Shown here piece by piece: positions 8,933-18,588 of a DNA stretch of 53,032 nt (position 1 is the stretch's first letter; each line of letters opens with the position of its first letter). A program made the position numbers and the translations under genes. The stretch is from Hyphomicrobiales bacterium (GTDB lineage Bacteria > Pseudomonadota > Alphaproteobacteria > Rhizobiales > Rhizobiaceae), in NCBI GenBank assembly GCA_017305925.1, contig JAFKJW010000050.1, positions 1 to 53,032 on the forward strand, read 5' to 3'. Under the pieces are notes generated by a model, which ran no database searches, was not told where the DNA came from, and worked only from the letters and a program-made list of their open reading frames with translations.

Positions 8933-9810
8933 TTATCAGTTTGTCGACGCACCTCGGCTATCCGGATGGCCAGGGCTCCTGCCAGCGCCAGGCTGGCGGA
9001 AAGCGACCTGAAGCCGCCATAGTCGGCCTCGACCACGTCGAACCAGACGGTCGCGTATTCCGACAGGGGAGAAAACGCGCTGTCGGTGATGCCCACCACC
9101 GGGACGCCCCGCTCTGAGAGGCTCTTGGCGTGGGCGGCCGTTTCTTGAGAATATGGCGAGAAGCTCACGGCGATCATGGCGTCCTCCTTCGAAGCGAAGG
9201 AAACCGTTTCAGGCGCCAAACCGACAGCCGAATCTATGAGAATATTCCATATTCCAAGCTTCCCCAGCGTATAGGCCAAATAACTTGCAACAGGAAAAGA
9301 TCTTCTCCTCGCTACGATATATATGACCCTGGATTTGGAAAGGATATCCACGGACTTCTCAAAACGGTTCTTGTCGATGGAGCCCGCCAATGTATTGATG
9401 GAACGTACCGAAGCCTCCATCAATCCCTTGAGCACGTCGGCACTATGTTCCGCGACATCGAGGTTAGAAAGCGAGGTCAGGCGTTCGTCATACGACAGGT
9501 TGCGGTCGCGGAGCCTTTCGCGGAACACCGACTGGAGGCTCGTAAACCCGTCAAACCCGAAGAAGCGCGCAAATCGGATCAATGTCGAAGGTTGAACTCC
9601 CGCCGAGGCCGCGACGCTGGCCGCCGTTCCGAAGGCGATCTCATCCGGATTGTCCAATGAATAGGCCGCGACCTGTGAGATGCGTTTCGGCAATTTGCGA
9701 CGTTCGTCGAGCATCATCTGCCTGAGCGCGGCGAAATCGGCCGGCGCAGCAGGAACGTTTCCTTCGTCCTTCGCATTCATTCCGCTGTTCCAATGGCCAG
9801 AGTATTTCAT
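8926..9810 (-). CDS. iolR: RpiR-family regulator IolR
   Basis: 294 residues with an N-terminal HTH_6 domain (about 25-100; SQVAAYSLDNPDEIAFGT and QPSTLIRFARFFGFDGF) and a C-terminal SIS sugar-phosphate-binding domain (about 125-270; VIYIVARRRSFPVASYLAYTL and MIAVSFSPYSQETAAHAKS). It heads the iolRCDEB run, as in Sinorhizobium meliloti, where IolR represses inositol genes until a pathway intermediate binds. Two GGAA-N6-TTCC sites lie at its 3' end and upstream of the divergent dehydrogenase. The start could be the ATG at 9810 or the one at 9780 (MNAKDEG); neither has a strong ribosome site. Confidence 0.92.
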   Translation of the reverse strand: MKYSGHWNSGMNAKDEGNVPAAPADFAALRQMMLDERRKLPKRISQVAAYSLDNPDEIAFGTAASVAASAGVQPSTLIRFARFFGFDGFTSLQSVFRERLRDRNLSYDERLTSLSNLDVAEHSADVLKGLMEASVRSINTLAGSIDKNRFEKSVDILSKSRVIYIVARRRSFPVASYLAYTLGKLGIWNILIDSAVGLAPETVSFASKEDAMIAVSFSPYSQETAAHAKSLSERGVPVVGITDSAFSPLSEYATVWFDVVEADYGGFRSLSASLALAGALAIRIAEVRRQTDKE

Positions 9811-10005
9811 TCAACCTAGCATCAATTCGCCCCCAGACAAACTTTGAAGGAATGAAACGGCGGACCTGGGAGCCTGTGCCCGAACCGTTTCATTGTCACA
9901 TGACGGGGGTGGCCGGTGCGAAAACCGCACGGTACGGCGCGCCGCGGCGATTCAACCTTGACTGAGCGGATAAAAAGAGAATATGCGATCCAAATCAGAC
10001 AGGTA

Positions 10006-10023
10006 GCGGAAAGGAAATTCCGC
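10006..10023. promoter_or_regulatory. IolR-type operator in the iolR/dehydrogenase divergent region
   Basis: GCGGAA-AGGAAA-TTCCGC is a perfect 6-bp-arm inverted repeat containing GGAA-N6-TTCC, the described IolR consensus. It sits in the 296-bp divergent region, 84 bp before the ATG of the Gfo/Idh/MocA dehydrogenase and about 195 bp from the iolR start. It could control the dehydrogenase and autoregulate iolR. The rest of the region shows no gene. Confidence 0.75.
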
Positions 10024-10106
10024 TCTGCTTGTCGCCTTGCGGGATTGTCTCCAACGGGCGGGTTTCGGCGAAGCCATCAAGGCGTCACCTCCGCAGAGGT
10101 ACGGTC

Positions 10107-11225
10107 ATGAAAGGTCTCGGGGTCGGTCTCATCGGCTCAGGCTTCATGGGCAAATGCCACGCGATTGCCTGGAACGCGGTGGGGACGGCGTTTCCCGATG
10201 TCGAGAGGCCCCGGCTGGTGCATCTGGGTGACGCTGATGCGGATCTGGCGGCGCGGCGTGCCCGCGAGTTCGGATTTGCCCGGGGCAGCGGCGACTGGCA
10301 TGCCGTAGTCGAGGATCCGGAGGTCGACGTCGTCTCCGTGACCGCGCCCAACCAGTTCCACGCCGAGATGACGTTGGCCGCATTGAAGGCCGGTAAACAT
10401 GTCTGGTGCGAGAAGCCGATGGCGACCAGCCTGGCCGACGCGGAGATGATGGCAAAGGCTGCCCGCGAGTCGGACAGGATCGCGGCGCTCGGCTACAACT
10501 ACATCCAGAGTCCGGCGATCCGGCACATAGGCCGGCTGCTCGACCAGGGCGCAATCGGCGAGCCCAACCATCTGCGCATCGAGATGGACGAGGACTTCAT
10601 GGCCGATCCGGAAACACCCTTCGGCTGGAAGCATGCATCGACCTCCGGCTATGGCGCGCTGGACGATTTTGCCGTCCATCCCCTGTCGCTGATCTCCGTG
10701 CTGTTCGGGCGTGTCGGGCGGGTCATCTGCGACATGACGAAACCCTATGCCGACCGCGCCGCCGGCGACGGAACGCGCCGCGCCGTCGAGACATATGACA
10801 CAGCGAGCACGCTGCTGCGGCTGGAAAACGGGATGGCGGCGACGCTTCTGGTCAACCGTTCGGCCTGGGGCCGCAAGGGCCGCATCGCCGTCCAGATTTT
10901 CGGCTCGAAGGGCTCGATCCTGTTCGACCAGGAAAGGTTCAACGAGTTCCAGCTTTACACGACTTCCGACTCGCCGGCGGAACAGGGCTATCGCACCGTG
11001 CTGATCGGCCCGGCGCACGAACCTTACGGCACCTTCGTGCCTGCGCCCGGACACGGCCTCGGCTTCAACGACCTGAAGACCATCGAATGTCGCGAGCTGG
11101 TGGCGCGCATCGGCGGCGATATGGCGGCCAGGCTTATCGGCTTCGAGGCTGGACTGGAGATCGAGCGCACGGTGCACGCCATGGCAAGGAGCTTCGACGA
11201 GGGCAGGTGGATCGGTTTGCGATAG
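10107..11225 (+). CDS. Gfo/Idh/MocA-family dehydrogenase (inositol or related polyol)
   Basis: 372 residues. The N-terminal NAD(P)-binding Rossmann fold begins GLGVGLIGSGFMGKCHA, with the family EKP motif in KAGKHVWCEKPMA near 100. The C-terminal domain carries the substrate-site pattern DDFAVHPLSLI. The ATG at 10107 has AGAGGT about 8 nt upstream; the frame opens earlier at 10029, but that codon has no ribosome site. It diverges from iolR and has an IolR-type operator in its promoter, so it probably feeds the inositol pathway, for example by oxidising myo-inositol or an isomer to inosose. Substrate is inferred; a role on another sugar is possible. Confidence 0.85.
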   Translation: MKGLGVGLIGSGFMGKCHAIAWNAVGTAFPDVERPRLVHLGDADADLAARRAREFGFARGSGDWHAVVEDPEVDVVSVTAPNQFHAEMTLAALKAGKHVWCEKPMATSLADAEMMAKAARESDRIAALGYNYIQSPAIRHIGRLLDQGAIGEPNHLRIEMDEDFMADPETPFGWKHASTSGYGALDDFAVHPLSLISVLFGRVGRVICDMTKPYADRAAGDGTRRAVETYDTASTLLRLENGMAATLLVNRSAWGRKGRIAVQIFGSKGSILFDQERFNEFQLYTTSDSPAEQGYRTVLIGPAHEPYGTFVPAPGHGLGFNDLKTIECRELVARIGGDMAARLIGFEAGLEIERTVHAMARSFDEGRWIGLR

Positions 11226-11450
11226 CCCGCCCGCCTGGACCGAGCCGCGGCGCGGTAGAGCGATGTGCAGGTCCGCTCCGGCCACGCCGTGAAGTTTCGT
11301 GAACGCTTCGCCCCGCAGCCGCGCGGGCTGACCGGCGATGATCGCTGTCGCGTGCGCGGCCTCCGATGCGGCCCGTCGTCGCTGTCGGCCGGGAGTCGGG
11401 CGTCGCGGCGATCGCTTCCCGGGATTTGGCGATGCGGCGATATCCGGTTT

Positions 11451-12128
11451 TCAGACGATGGAGTCCGCGGCGATCTCCAGCGTATTCCGAAGCGACGTCG
11501 CCAGATGCTCGCGCATGCATTGCGCGGCGTGTTCGGCATCTCCGGCCTGCATGGCGTCCAGGATCTGCCTGTGCTGACGGATCGTGACCGCTCCCAGGCC
11601 TGGTTCGGGTATGGCGAGATGCCGGCCGCGATCCATCTGGGCCTTGGAGATATCGACGGCTCGCCAGAGCATGTGCAGCCCGTTCACCTCGGCGATCATC
11701 CGATGGAAGGTATCGTCGAGACGGATCGCGTCGCCGAAACGCCGGCGGTTGATGGCGAGCTCATGGGCGGCGATGTTGTCGGCGAACCGGTCGGCCGCAG
11801 CCGCGGTCAGGTTGCCGGCCGCGCGCGAGACGCTTTCCGCTTCCAGCGCGGTGCGGATAAGATAGGCTTCTTCGAGCGCCTTGCGGCTTATCGGCGCTAT
11901 GAAAGTGCCGCTCTGGGCGAAGACGTCGATCAGGCCCTCGTCGCTGATCCGCTTCAGCGCCTCGCGAACCGGTGTGCGCGACACGCCGAGCCGCGCCGCG
12001 AGCGCCGCCTCGATCACGGTCTCGCCCGGCCGCATGCGCCCGCTGACGATCAGCCCGCGCACCATCAGATAGACCTGTTCGCTCAACGCGACGCCGCGCT
12101 TCAGGGGCGTTGTTTCTTCGAAGTTCAT
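11451..12128 (-). CDS. GntR-family regulator, FCD subfamily
   Basis: 225 residues from the ATG at 12128 (MNFEETTPLKRG); the frame opens further upstream, to 12230, but that extension has no family similarity. A winged helix-turn-helix occupies about 15-75 (SEQVYLMVRGLIVSGRMRPGE, then RLGVSRTPVREALKRI). The FCD ligand domain (about 90-215) keeps its usual acidic/His metal pattern (RLDDTFHRMIAE, RQHRQILDAM). It is the last gene of the ABC importer run 16592-11451 and probably regulates it in response to the imported sugar or a derivative. It converges with the dehydrogenase at 10107; the 225-bp gap between them shows no gene. Confidence 0.93.
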   Translation of the reverse strand: MNFEETTPLKRGVALSEQVYLMVRGLIVSGRMRPGETVIEAALAARLGVSRTPVREALKRISDEGLIDVFAQSGTFIAPISRKALEEAYLIRTALEAESVSRAAGNLTAAAADRFADNIAAHELAINRRRFGDAIRLDDTFHRMIAEVNGLHMLWRAVDISKAQMDRGRHLAIPEPGLGAVTIRQHRQILDAMQAGDAEHAAQCMREHLATSLRNTLEIAADSIV

Positions 12129-12292
12129 AGCGTTGCATCCGCTACGCAACAAACGTGACGGGTTCGTCCAGGGCGCCGGTCCAGAGCGAGACGCCGTTTC
12201 CTTGAACCGGGCATTTCGCTCCATCCGCATATTTTGCCGCAGGAGCCGGGGCGAAGAGAAGTTCCGCCCCGGCCCGGCTCCTTGCTGGCCGG

Positions 12293-13297
12293 TTATTTGG
12301 CGATGCAGGTATCCGCATTCGCCGGTGTGCAGACGTCGAGGCCGGTATAGGTCGGGTCCGCCGGGCCCGGCTTGCCGTCCTTGAGATCCTTCAGCGCCAT
12401 CATGGACTTGTAGCCCATCTCATAGGGCCGCTGGCCGACCTGGCCCTGCGACAGGCCTTCCTTCATCTGGTCGATCTGCGTGGGCAGCGTGTCGGCATAG
12501 ACGACCGCGAGCTCGCCTTTGGCGATCTTGTCCTTGAAGGGCTCCGTCGCGGCGCGGTTGGCGTCCGGCACGAACTGCGCGAAGCCGCCGGTCGCCGCGA
12601 AGGCATCCAGGTTCGGCATCTTGGTCAGCAGATCCTGGAACTGCTGCGCGGCCAGCGGGAAGTCGTCGTTGGTATAGAGCGGGCAGCCCTCCGCCTCGGT
12701 CCAGCCGTTCTGGCCGGTCAGCGGATCTCCGGGAGCGGCGGCCGACTCCTTGCCGGCCAGGCCGTCGCGGATGCCCTGCATGCGCTCGTTGAGGTTGGCC
12801 GCCGCCGCGCCGCCCGACTGGATGCAGATGGTGCCGCCCTTCGGCTTCAGCTGCTGGAGGATCTTGGCGATGTTGGTGCCGATCTCGTAATTGTGCGTGC
12901 CGATATAGGCGGCGCGCAGGTCCTTATTCTCCGGCAGCACGTCGGAATCGAAGGTGATCACCGGAATGCCGGCCTCCTTCGCGGCCTGCAGCGCCGGCAC
13001 GATCGCCACCGCGTTGGACGGCGACACCGCTATGCCGGCGACGCGCTTCGCGACCAGATCCTGCACGATCTGCACCTGCTCGTCGCCGCCGCCATGCTGG
13101 CCGGGGCCGATATACTGGCACTCGAAGGCGTTGCCGGAATCCTCCACCGCCTTTTTGCAGCCGGCCAGAGCCTGGTCATAGAACGGGTTGTCCATCGCCT
13201 TGGGCACCAGCGCGAAGACAGGCTTGTCCTGCGCGTAGGCCTGTGCGCCGGCCATCGCCGCAAAGGCGACGGCAGCGCTCAAGAGAATGCTTTTCAT
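12293..13297 (-). CDS. Sugar ABC transporter periplasmic binding protein
   Basis: 334 residues from the ATG at 13297, chosen because GGAGG lies 9 nt upstream and the protein then starts with a clean signal peptide (MKSILLSAAVAFAAMAG, cleavage after AYAQ about residue 23). The mature part is a ribose-type Peripla_BP_4 protein (VPKAMDNPFYDQALAGCKK, GIAVSPSNAVAIVPALQAA, IPVITFDSDV). It is the binding subunit of the importer encoded by the next genes upstream. Ligand unknown: the adjacent Gfo/Idh/MocA dehydrogenase and the nearby iol genes suggest a polyol or inositol-like sugar. A stable hairpin precedes it at 13467-13488. Confidence 0.94.
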   Translation of the reverse strand: MKSILLSAAVAFAAMAGAQAYAQDKPVFALVPKAMDNPFYDQALAGCKKAVEDSGNAFECQYIGPGQHGGGDEQVQIVQDLVAKRVAGIAVSPSNAVAIVPALQAAKEAGIPVITFDSDVLPENKDLRAAYIGTHNYEIGTNIAKILQQLKPKGGTICIQSGGAAAANLNERMQGIRDGLAGKESAAAPGDPLTGQNGWTEAEGCPLYTNDDFPLAAQQFQDLLTKMPNLDAFAATGGFAQFVPDANRAATEPFKDKIAKGELAVVYADTLPTQIDQMKEGLSQGQVGQRPYEMGYKSMMALKDLKDGKPGPADPTYTGLDVCTPANADTCIAK

Positions 13298-13466
13298 GGG
13301 TCGATTTCCTCCGGAATTTCGGTCGATGCCCCTATGGGCGGTTGTACGGATGTTCATCTGCCTGGATCACGTTCGTCGCATCCTCGGCCGCCGGACGGCA
13401 GCGCGCGCGACTGGCGCTCATCGGTATCTTCTCATTCGCCCTCCTCCACCTTGGCTTTCGATCGTG

Positions 13467-13488
13467 CCGCGGGACCCTCCTCCCGCGG
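13467..13488 (-). other. Intergenic hairpin between permease and binding-protein genes
   Basis: CCGCGGGA and TCCCGCGG form a perfect 8-bp stem with a 6-nt loop, 7 bp after the permease stop in the 197-bp gap before the binding-protein gene. No T-run follows, so it is a weak terminator candidate. Such hairpins in importer operons often block decay and give different dosage of the genes on either side. That role is inferred. Confidence 0.55.
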
Positions 13489-13494
13489 AAATTC

Positions 13495-14613
13495 CTAGCG
13501 GCGCCGTGTCGGCAGCCAATGCTGGACAAGGCCGCGCAGGGACGTTCCGCCGGTCTGCATGCCGAGCAGGACCGCCAGGACGATGAAGACGCCGACGAAA
13601 GTGCCCTGCCAGTTGGAATCGATGCCGGCCATCAACAGCGCGTTGCGGATCACCTCCAGGAAAGCCGCGCCGACCACCGCGCCGAAGGCGGTCCCGTACC
13701 CGCCCATAAGGCTCGCTCCGCCGATCACCGCGGCGGCGATCACGCGCAATTCATAGCCCGTCCCCAGCGCATTGAGCGCAGAGCCGTTGTAGCCGAGCAG
13801 CAGCAGGGCCGCGAGCGACGCCGTGAAGGCGGAAAACAGATACGCCTGGAACTTGATCCGGTCGACCGGCACGCCGGTCAGCCGCGCGGCGTTTTCGTTG
13901 CCGCCGATCGCGAACAGGTGCCGGGCCCAACCGGTGAAATTGAAGACCCAGCCGACGACGAGGGCCAGGACGATCAGCATCCAGAAATGCGAGGAAAACT
14001 CCGGCAGCCAGGTCGGGGCCCAGCCGGCGGGCGCCCGGAGCGGCCATTTCGCCTGGCCGATCGCCTTGACGATGGGGGCGTCCGGCCCGAACTGGTAGAG
14101 CATCTGGTTGCCGGACAGCACGATCGCCAGAGACCGGGCGATCGACATCATGCCGAGCGTCACCACGAAGGATGGCATGCCGACATAGGCGACGAAGAAG
14201 CCGTTGAAGACGCCGCAGGCCAGTCCCGCCAGCATGCCCATGGAGAAGGCGACGTACCAGGAATGATGCCAGGTCAGGAACAGGCCGGCCACGATGGCGA
14301 CCAGCGCCATGATGGAGCCGATCGACAGATCGATGCCGCCGGTGATCAGCACCACGGTCGTGCCGAGCGCCATGATGCCGAAGGGCGCGAAGTTGCGCGA
14401 GATGTTGCCGAGGTTTTCCGCCGAGCCGAAGGTCGGCTCGAGTCCCGTCATGACAAGCATGAGGGCCAGAAGCGCGACGGCCACCCAGAAGGATTGTGCG
14501 CGGAACAGCTTCTGCCACGGCGTAAGCTCGCGCGCGTCGGCGACCTCATCCAGCATGGCATGGTCGGCAGGGGCGGTCTCGGCCGTGGCGGACGGGGCAA
14601 GGCTAGGCTGCAC
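13495..14613 (-). CDS. Sugar ABC transporter permease (RbsC/FrcC type)
   Basis: 372 residues, an inner-membrane BPD_transp_2 permease with eight or more hydrophobic segments, e.g. FWVAVALLALMLVM (about 45-60) and IMALGTTVVLITGGIDLSIGS (about 95-115; the GGIDLSIGS motif is typical of this family). Others include FVVTLGMMSIARSLAIVLSG and GGASLMGGYGTAFGAVVGA, the conserved C-terminal loop. It overlaps the ATPase gene by 11 bp, showing tight coupling. It is 50-60 residues longer than many relatives because of the hydrophilic N-terminal extension. Confidence 0.94.
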   Translation of the reverse strand: MQPSLAPSATAETAPADHAMLDEVADARELTPWQKLFRAQSFWVAVALLALMLVMTGLEPTFGSAENLGNISRNFAPFGIMALGTTVVLITGGIDLSIGSIMALVAIVAGLFLTWHHSWYVAFSMGMLAGLACGVFNGFFVAYVGMPSFVVTLGMMSIARSLAIVLSGNQMLYQFGPDAPIVKAIGQAKWPLRAPAGWAPTWLPEFSSHFWMLIVLALVVGWVFNFTGWARHLFAIGGNENAARLTGVPVDRIKFQAYLFSAFTASLAALLLLGYNGSALNALGTGYELRVIAAAVIGGASLMGGYGTAFGAVVGAAFLEVIRNALLMAGIDSNWQGTFVGVFIVLAVLLGMQTGGTSLRGLVQHWLPTRRR

Positions 14614-15343
14614 GGATAGCTCCCGTGATCAGTCCGGTGATTTCTTCCGGAGATGTTGACGCGATCGTCTTGTCCGCCACCTTGGTGCCGCGGCGCATGA
14701 CGATGACGCGGTCGCACACGGCGAACACGTCGGGCATGCGGTGGCTGATCAGCATCACCGACACGCCCTGGGCCTTCATGCGGCGGATCAGCTCGAGCAC
14801 CTCGGCGACCTGCCGGACCGAAATGGCGGCGGTGGGCTCGTCCATCAGGACGAGCTTGGCGTTGGAGAGCCGGGTGCGGGCGATCGCCACGGCCTGGCGC
14901 TGCCCGCCCGACATTTTCCGGACGAGATCGCGCGGACGGGTCTCCGACTTGAGCTCGGCGAAAAGCGCCGCCGACCGGTCCACCATCGCCTTCTTGTCGA
15001 GGATGCGGAACGGCCCGAATCCCTTCTTGACCTCACGCCCGAGAAACACGTTCTGCGCGGCGGTCAGATTGTCGGCGAGCGCGAGATCCTGGTAGACGAC
15101 CTCGATGCCCTTGGCCCGCGCCTCGATAGGCTTGTGAAAATGGCAGATTTGGCCGTCGACCAAAACCTCGCCCTCGTTCGGCGGAAAGTTGCCGGCGATC
15201 AGCTTGACCATCGTCGATTTGCCGGCGCCGTTGTCGCCCATCAGGCCCACGACTTCGCCCGGCTCAACGGCGAAACTCACATCCGTAAGAGCACGGATGG
15301 CCCCGAAGCTCTTCGATACTCCACGCACTTCCAGAAGCGGCAT
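14603..15343 (-). CDS. Sugar ABC transporter ATP-binding protein (single-domain, FrcA type)
   Basis: 246 residues with one nucleotide-binding domain, unlike the duplicated ~500-residue RbsA type, so it should work as a homodimer, as FrcA does in rhizobia. Walker A GDNGAGKST (about 37-45), Q-loop region GIEVVYQDLALADNL, signature MSGGQRQAVAIAR, Walker B LVLMDEPTAA and switch-region LISHRMPDVFAVCDR are all present. It lies between the dehydrogenase and permease genes and overlaps the latter by 11 bp. Confidence 0.95.
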   Translation of the reverse strand: MPLLEVRGVSKSFGAIRALTDVSFAVEPGEVVGLMGDNGAGKSTMVKLIAGNFPPNEGEVLVDGQICHFHKPIEARAKGIEVVYQDLALADNLTAAQNVFLGREVKKGFGPFRILDKKAMVDRSAALFAELKSETRPRDLVRKMSGGQRQAVAIARTRLSNAKLVLMDEPTAAISVRQVAEVLELIRRMKAQGVSVMLISHRMPDVFAVCDRVIVMRRGTKVADKTIASTSPEEITGLITGAIRAA

Positions 15344-15413
15344 GCTTCCCCCTTCAATCCGGCCCGATAGCTGTCCCCGCGCCCCTCAGACGCCGGCAAC
15401 ACCAACCTCTTTC

Positions 15414-16592
15414 TCAGCCGACGCCTTCCAGCCTGGCCTGTCCGGAATTCTCCTCGACGGTTTCCCATCGGCGTGACTTCGCCGACCGCAGCACCGCCTC
15501 CACCACGGCATCGGCCGCCAGCCCGTCGCGGAAGTCCGGCACGAGCTTCCCGCCGGTCCGCAATCCCGCCAGGAAGTCCGCAACCTGATGGACGAAGGTG
15601 TGCTCGTAGCCGATCTGCAGGCCCGGCACCCACCACGCCTTCATGTATGGATGGTCGCCGTCGGTGACGTGGATCGAACGCCAGCCGCGGAGAGCGCCCT
15701 CGCCGTCATGGTCGAAGAATTGCAGCCGGTGCAAGTCGTGCAGGTCCCATGCGATCGAGCCGCGCTCGCCGTTCACTTCCAGCGTGAAAAGCGCCTTGTG
15801 GCCGCGCGCGAAACGGGTCGCCTCGAAGGTTGCGAGCGAGCCGTTGGCGAAGCGGGCAAGGAAAAGGCTGGCGTCCTCGGCCGTCACCGGCTGCCGCGTG
15901 CCGCTCAGGGCATGCACGCGCTCGCGGATGAACGTCTCGGCCGTGCCGGAGACCTCGGCGACAGGCCCGACGAGCCAGAGCGCGGCGTCGATGCAATGGG
16001 CGAGCAGATCGCCGGTGACGCCGCCCCCTGAAACGCCGGCGTCGAGCCGCCAAGTGCCGGCGCCGCCCTGCGGAAGCTCGGCCGACATCGTCCAGTCCTG
16101 CAGGAACTTGAAGCGGCTGTGGAAGATGCGCCCGAGCCGGCCTTCGTCGATCATCTGCTTGGCGAGCGTCAGCGCCGGCACGCGCCGGTAGTTGTACCAG
16201 ACCATGTTCGCGACGCCCGCATGCTCCACAGCCTCGGCCATGCGCCGCGCCTCGTCGAGCGTGCGTCCGAGAGGCTTCTCGCAGGCCACCATCTTGCCGG
16301 CCCTGGCGGCCGCGATCGCGATCTCGGCATGCGTATCGTTGGGACTGGCGATATCGATCAGGTCGATGTCGTCGCGTTCGAGCAGCTTGTTCCAGTCGGT
16401 GCCATGCGAAGCGAACCCCCACTGCGCCGCGAAATTCCGCGCGTTCTCTTCATTGCGCGAGCAGACGGCCACCAGCTCCACGCCTCTTTCCCGAGGGAAG
16501 AAATGCCGGACCTGATGATACGCGTTGGAGTGGGTCCGGCCCATGAAGCCAGTCCCGACGAGCCCAATCCTCAGCCCCCGGTTCGCCGGCAC
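15414..16592 (-). CDS. Gfo/Idh/MocA-family oxidoreductase
   Basis: 392 residues from a GTG at 16592 with GGGGAGG five bases upstream; an open frame to 17237 is not supported by family similarity. The Rossmann motif [20 protein letters not shown] is near the start, the EKP motif ([19 protein letters not shown]) near 105, and the C-terminal domain has [20 protein letters not shown]. The family includes inositol dehydrogenases and many sugar oxidoreductases. It is the first gene of the importer operon (16592 down to 11451), so it probably oxidises the imported sugar. It is distinct from the paralogue at 10107. Confidence 0.87.
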   Translation of the reverse strand: MPANRGLRIGLVGTGFMGRTHSNAYHQVRHFFPRERGVELVAVCSRNEENARNFAAQWGFASHGTDWNKLLERDDIDLIDIASPNDTHAEIAIAAARAGKMVACEKPLGRTLDEARRMAEAVEHAGVANMVWYNYRRVPALTLAKQMIDEGRLGRIFHSRFKFLQDWTMSAELPQGGAGTWRLDAGVSGGGVTGDLLAHCIDAALWLVGPVAEVSGTAETFIRERVHALSGTRQPVTAEDASLFLARFANGSLATFEATRFARGHKALFTLEVNGERGSIAWDLHDLHRLQFFDHDGEGALRGWRSIHVTDGDHPYMKAWWVPGLQIGYEHTFVHQVADFLAGLRTGGKLVPDFRDGLAADAVVEAVLRSAKSRRWETVEENSGQARLEGVG

Positions 16593-17047
16593 CTCATCCT
16601 CCCCGATTGCCAGAGCGGCAATCTTCACGCTCGAAGGAAGCGAGTCAACGAAAATTGGTATATTAGTGTATTCTGATCTGGGGAGCTGAGAGTGCCCGCC
16701 TTCGCGATGCGGTGAAAATGGCCGGCCCAAGGCATGGAACGGGCCCCCGTCACGCGGCTGCTCCGGGCATGGATACGTGCAGGACCTCCTGCACAAAAAC
16801 TGCAACGAACTCCTGAATATCTCCTCCGTTCGTACGCGGCATCTCCCAGGTGAGCCGCCATAACGCACCGCATGCAAACGACAGGACATGCCGACGATGC
16901 GGCCCCATCGCCGCTGCCGAAAACAATTCTGGCCGACGGATGGTGGCTGGCTGATCGTCCGGTGCCGGCTTTTGACGCCGTGATCCTGCCGTTTGAGCGT
17001 CGGCCGCTCCCGCTGGCAGACATACCCGTCCTCAGGAAGGATCCTGC
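16593..17047. other. Divergent intergenic region
   Basis: This gap separates the importer operon (minus) from the DUF4173 gene (plus). No gene is supported. The stretch 16650-16680 is AT-rich (with TTGGTATATTAGTGTATTC) and sits just upstream of the dehydrogenase, so it is the likely promoter and possible GntR-binding area of the importer operon. I did not see a GGAA-N6-TTCC site here. The plus-strand gene has AGGAAGG 6 nt before its ATG. Confidence 0.45.
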
Positions 17048-18580
17048 ATGAACCGGCCCCTTTCAACGTCCGCCCTTTCCGTAAAGGCGAGCGCGACCCT
17101 GTTACTGACAGGCGCTGCCGATTTTCTGCTCTTCGGGCAACCGCAGGGCGTCTCCCTGTCAATATTCGGCTGCCTGCTGGTTGCCGCGCTCGCTGCAACT
17201 CATCCGGGGCCGGCTGCGGCACACGCTCGACTCGCATGGATCGCCATGGCGGTGGCCACGCTCCTGCCTCTCGTCGAGAATATCAGCACGATGTCGATAT
17301 CGATCGCTCTCTTCGGCCTGTCCGCTTGTGCCCTCTCCATCTCTGGTCGCTTGCGGCGCAATCCGGCGGATATCGCCAGGCGGGTCATCGCCTTGCTTGT
17401 CGCGTCGCCGCTTCGGCTGCCGCGGGACATCATCCGCTCCCGGAACGTCGCAGCAAAAATGCACAGCACCGGCGCCGGTCTTGCCGGTATCGCGATCTGG
17501 ACGTTGCCGGTCGTTCTGGGAGCCGTGTTCTTCATTCTCTTCGGCGTGGCCAATCCCGTCATCGACTACTGGATTTCGCTGATCGACCTCCGGGTCGTTT
17601 TCCGTTTCTTCGACATCTGGCGCATCGCCTTCTGGCTCGCCGTCCTGGCGCTGACATGGGCTCTGCTGCGGCCGCGTCTGCCGAAATGGCCTTCCTGGCT
17701 CTCTTTCACGGCGGCGGCGACCGGAGCCCGGCCGCAGTCCGGGAAAAAGGCACCCACGGCGCTTGCGCACTTGATTTTCGGCAAGGCCGCGATCCTGCGC
17801 GCGCTGCTTGTGTTCAATGTTCTGTTCGCCGTACAGACGATCCTCGACGGATCGTATCTTTGGGCCGGCGCGGCGCTGCCGAACGGTCTCACCTACGCCA
17901 GCTACGCCCATCGCGGAGCCTATCCGCTGATCGTCACGGCGTTGCTGGCCGCGATCTTCGTGCTGATCGCCATGCGGCCGGGAAGCGAGATGTCGGCCGA
18001 CCGCCGGATCCGCGGGTTGGTGTATGCATGGATCGCCCAGAACGTGATGCTCGTCATCTCGTCGATCCTGCGGCTCGATCTCTATATCGGCGTCTATTCC
18101 CTGACCTACTGGCGTGTCGCGGCCTTCATCTGGATGGGTCTCGTCGCAGCAGGTCTCATCCTCATCATGGCTCGCATCGCGCTGCGACAGACGAACGGAT
18201 GGCTGCTGTCCGCCAACCTGCTGGCGCTTTCGGCGGTTCTTTATGCCTGCTGCTTCATCAACTTTGCCGCAATCATCGCCGACTACAATGTCAAGCACAG
18301 CCGCGAGATGAACGGCGGAGAACTGGCATTGGATCTGTGGTATCTGCACTCGCTCGGACAGGCGGCGATCCCGGCGTTCGACCTGTTGCTGGAGAATGCC
18401 CCCGATGCCGATACGACCATGAAACAGGCCATTCGGGCGAAGCGCGCATCCCAGGCGAGCGAATTTCTCGCCCGGCAGCGGAATTGGCGCGCATGGACCT
18501 TCCGCAACTGGCGGCTGGCCCGCTATCTCGACAGCCATCCGGAGCCGGCGTGGCCCTCTATGCGGCTCCCCGGTCCGTGA
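17048..18580 (+). CDS. DUF4173 (DUF4153-like) multi-pass membrane protein
   Basis: 510 residues with about ten hydrophobic segments, including [52 protein letters not shown] and [20 protein letters not shown]. The C-terminal part is soluble and rich in Arg/Trp. The stretch [20 protein letters not shown] and the following [20 protein letters not shown] are typical of DUF4173. Biochemical function is unknown. It is 8 bp upstream of a response regulator and histidine kinase in the same direction, so it may be a sensory partner of, or regulated together with, that two-component pair. An AGGAAGG ribosome site supports the start. Confidence 0.85.
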   Translation: MNRPLSTSALSVKASATLLLTGAADFLLFGQPQGVSLSIFGCLLVAALAATHPGPAAAHARLAWIAMAVATLLPLVENISTMSISIALFGLSACALSISGRLRRNPADIARRVIALLVASPLRLPRDIIRSRNVAAKMHSTGAGLAGIAIWTLPVVLGAVFFILFGVANPVIDYWISLIDLRVVFRFFDIWRIAFWLAVLALTWALLRPRLPKWPSWLSFTAAATGARPQSGKKAPTALAHLIFGKAAILRALLVFNVLFAVQTILDGSYLWAGAALPNGLTYASYAHRGAYPLIVTALLAAIFVLIAMRPGSEMSADRRIRGLVYAWIAQNVMLVISSILRLDLYIGVYSLTYWRVAAFIWMGLVAAGLILIMARIALRQTNGWLLSANLLALSAVLYACCFINFAAIIADYNVKHSREMNGGELALDLWYLHSLGQAAIPAFDLLLENAPDADTTMKQAIRAKRASQASEFLARQRNWRAWTFRNWRLARYLDSHPEPAWPSMRLPGP

Positions 18581-18588
18581 GGCGCGCC

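Noticed and set aside
9239-9259. AATATTCCATATTCC inside iolR as a third IolR site
   Set aside because: The spacing does not fit GGAA-N6-TTCC on either strand and it lies within the coding region.
13243-14619. 458-codon plus-strand open frame
   Set aside because: Antisense to the sugar permease; Asp/Gly/Arg/His-rich shadow composition.
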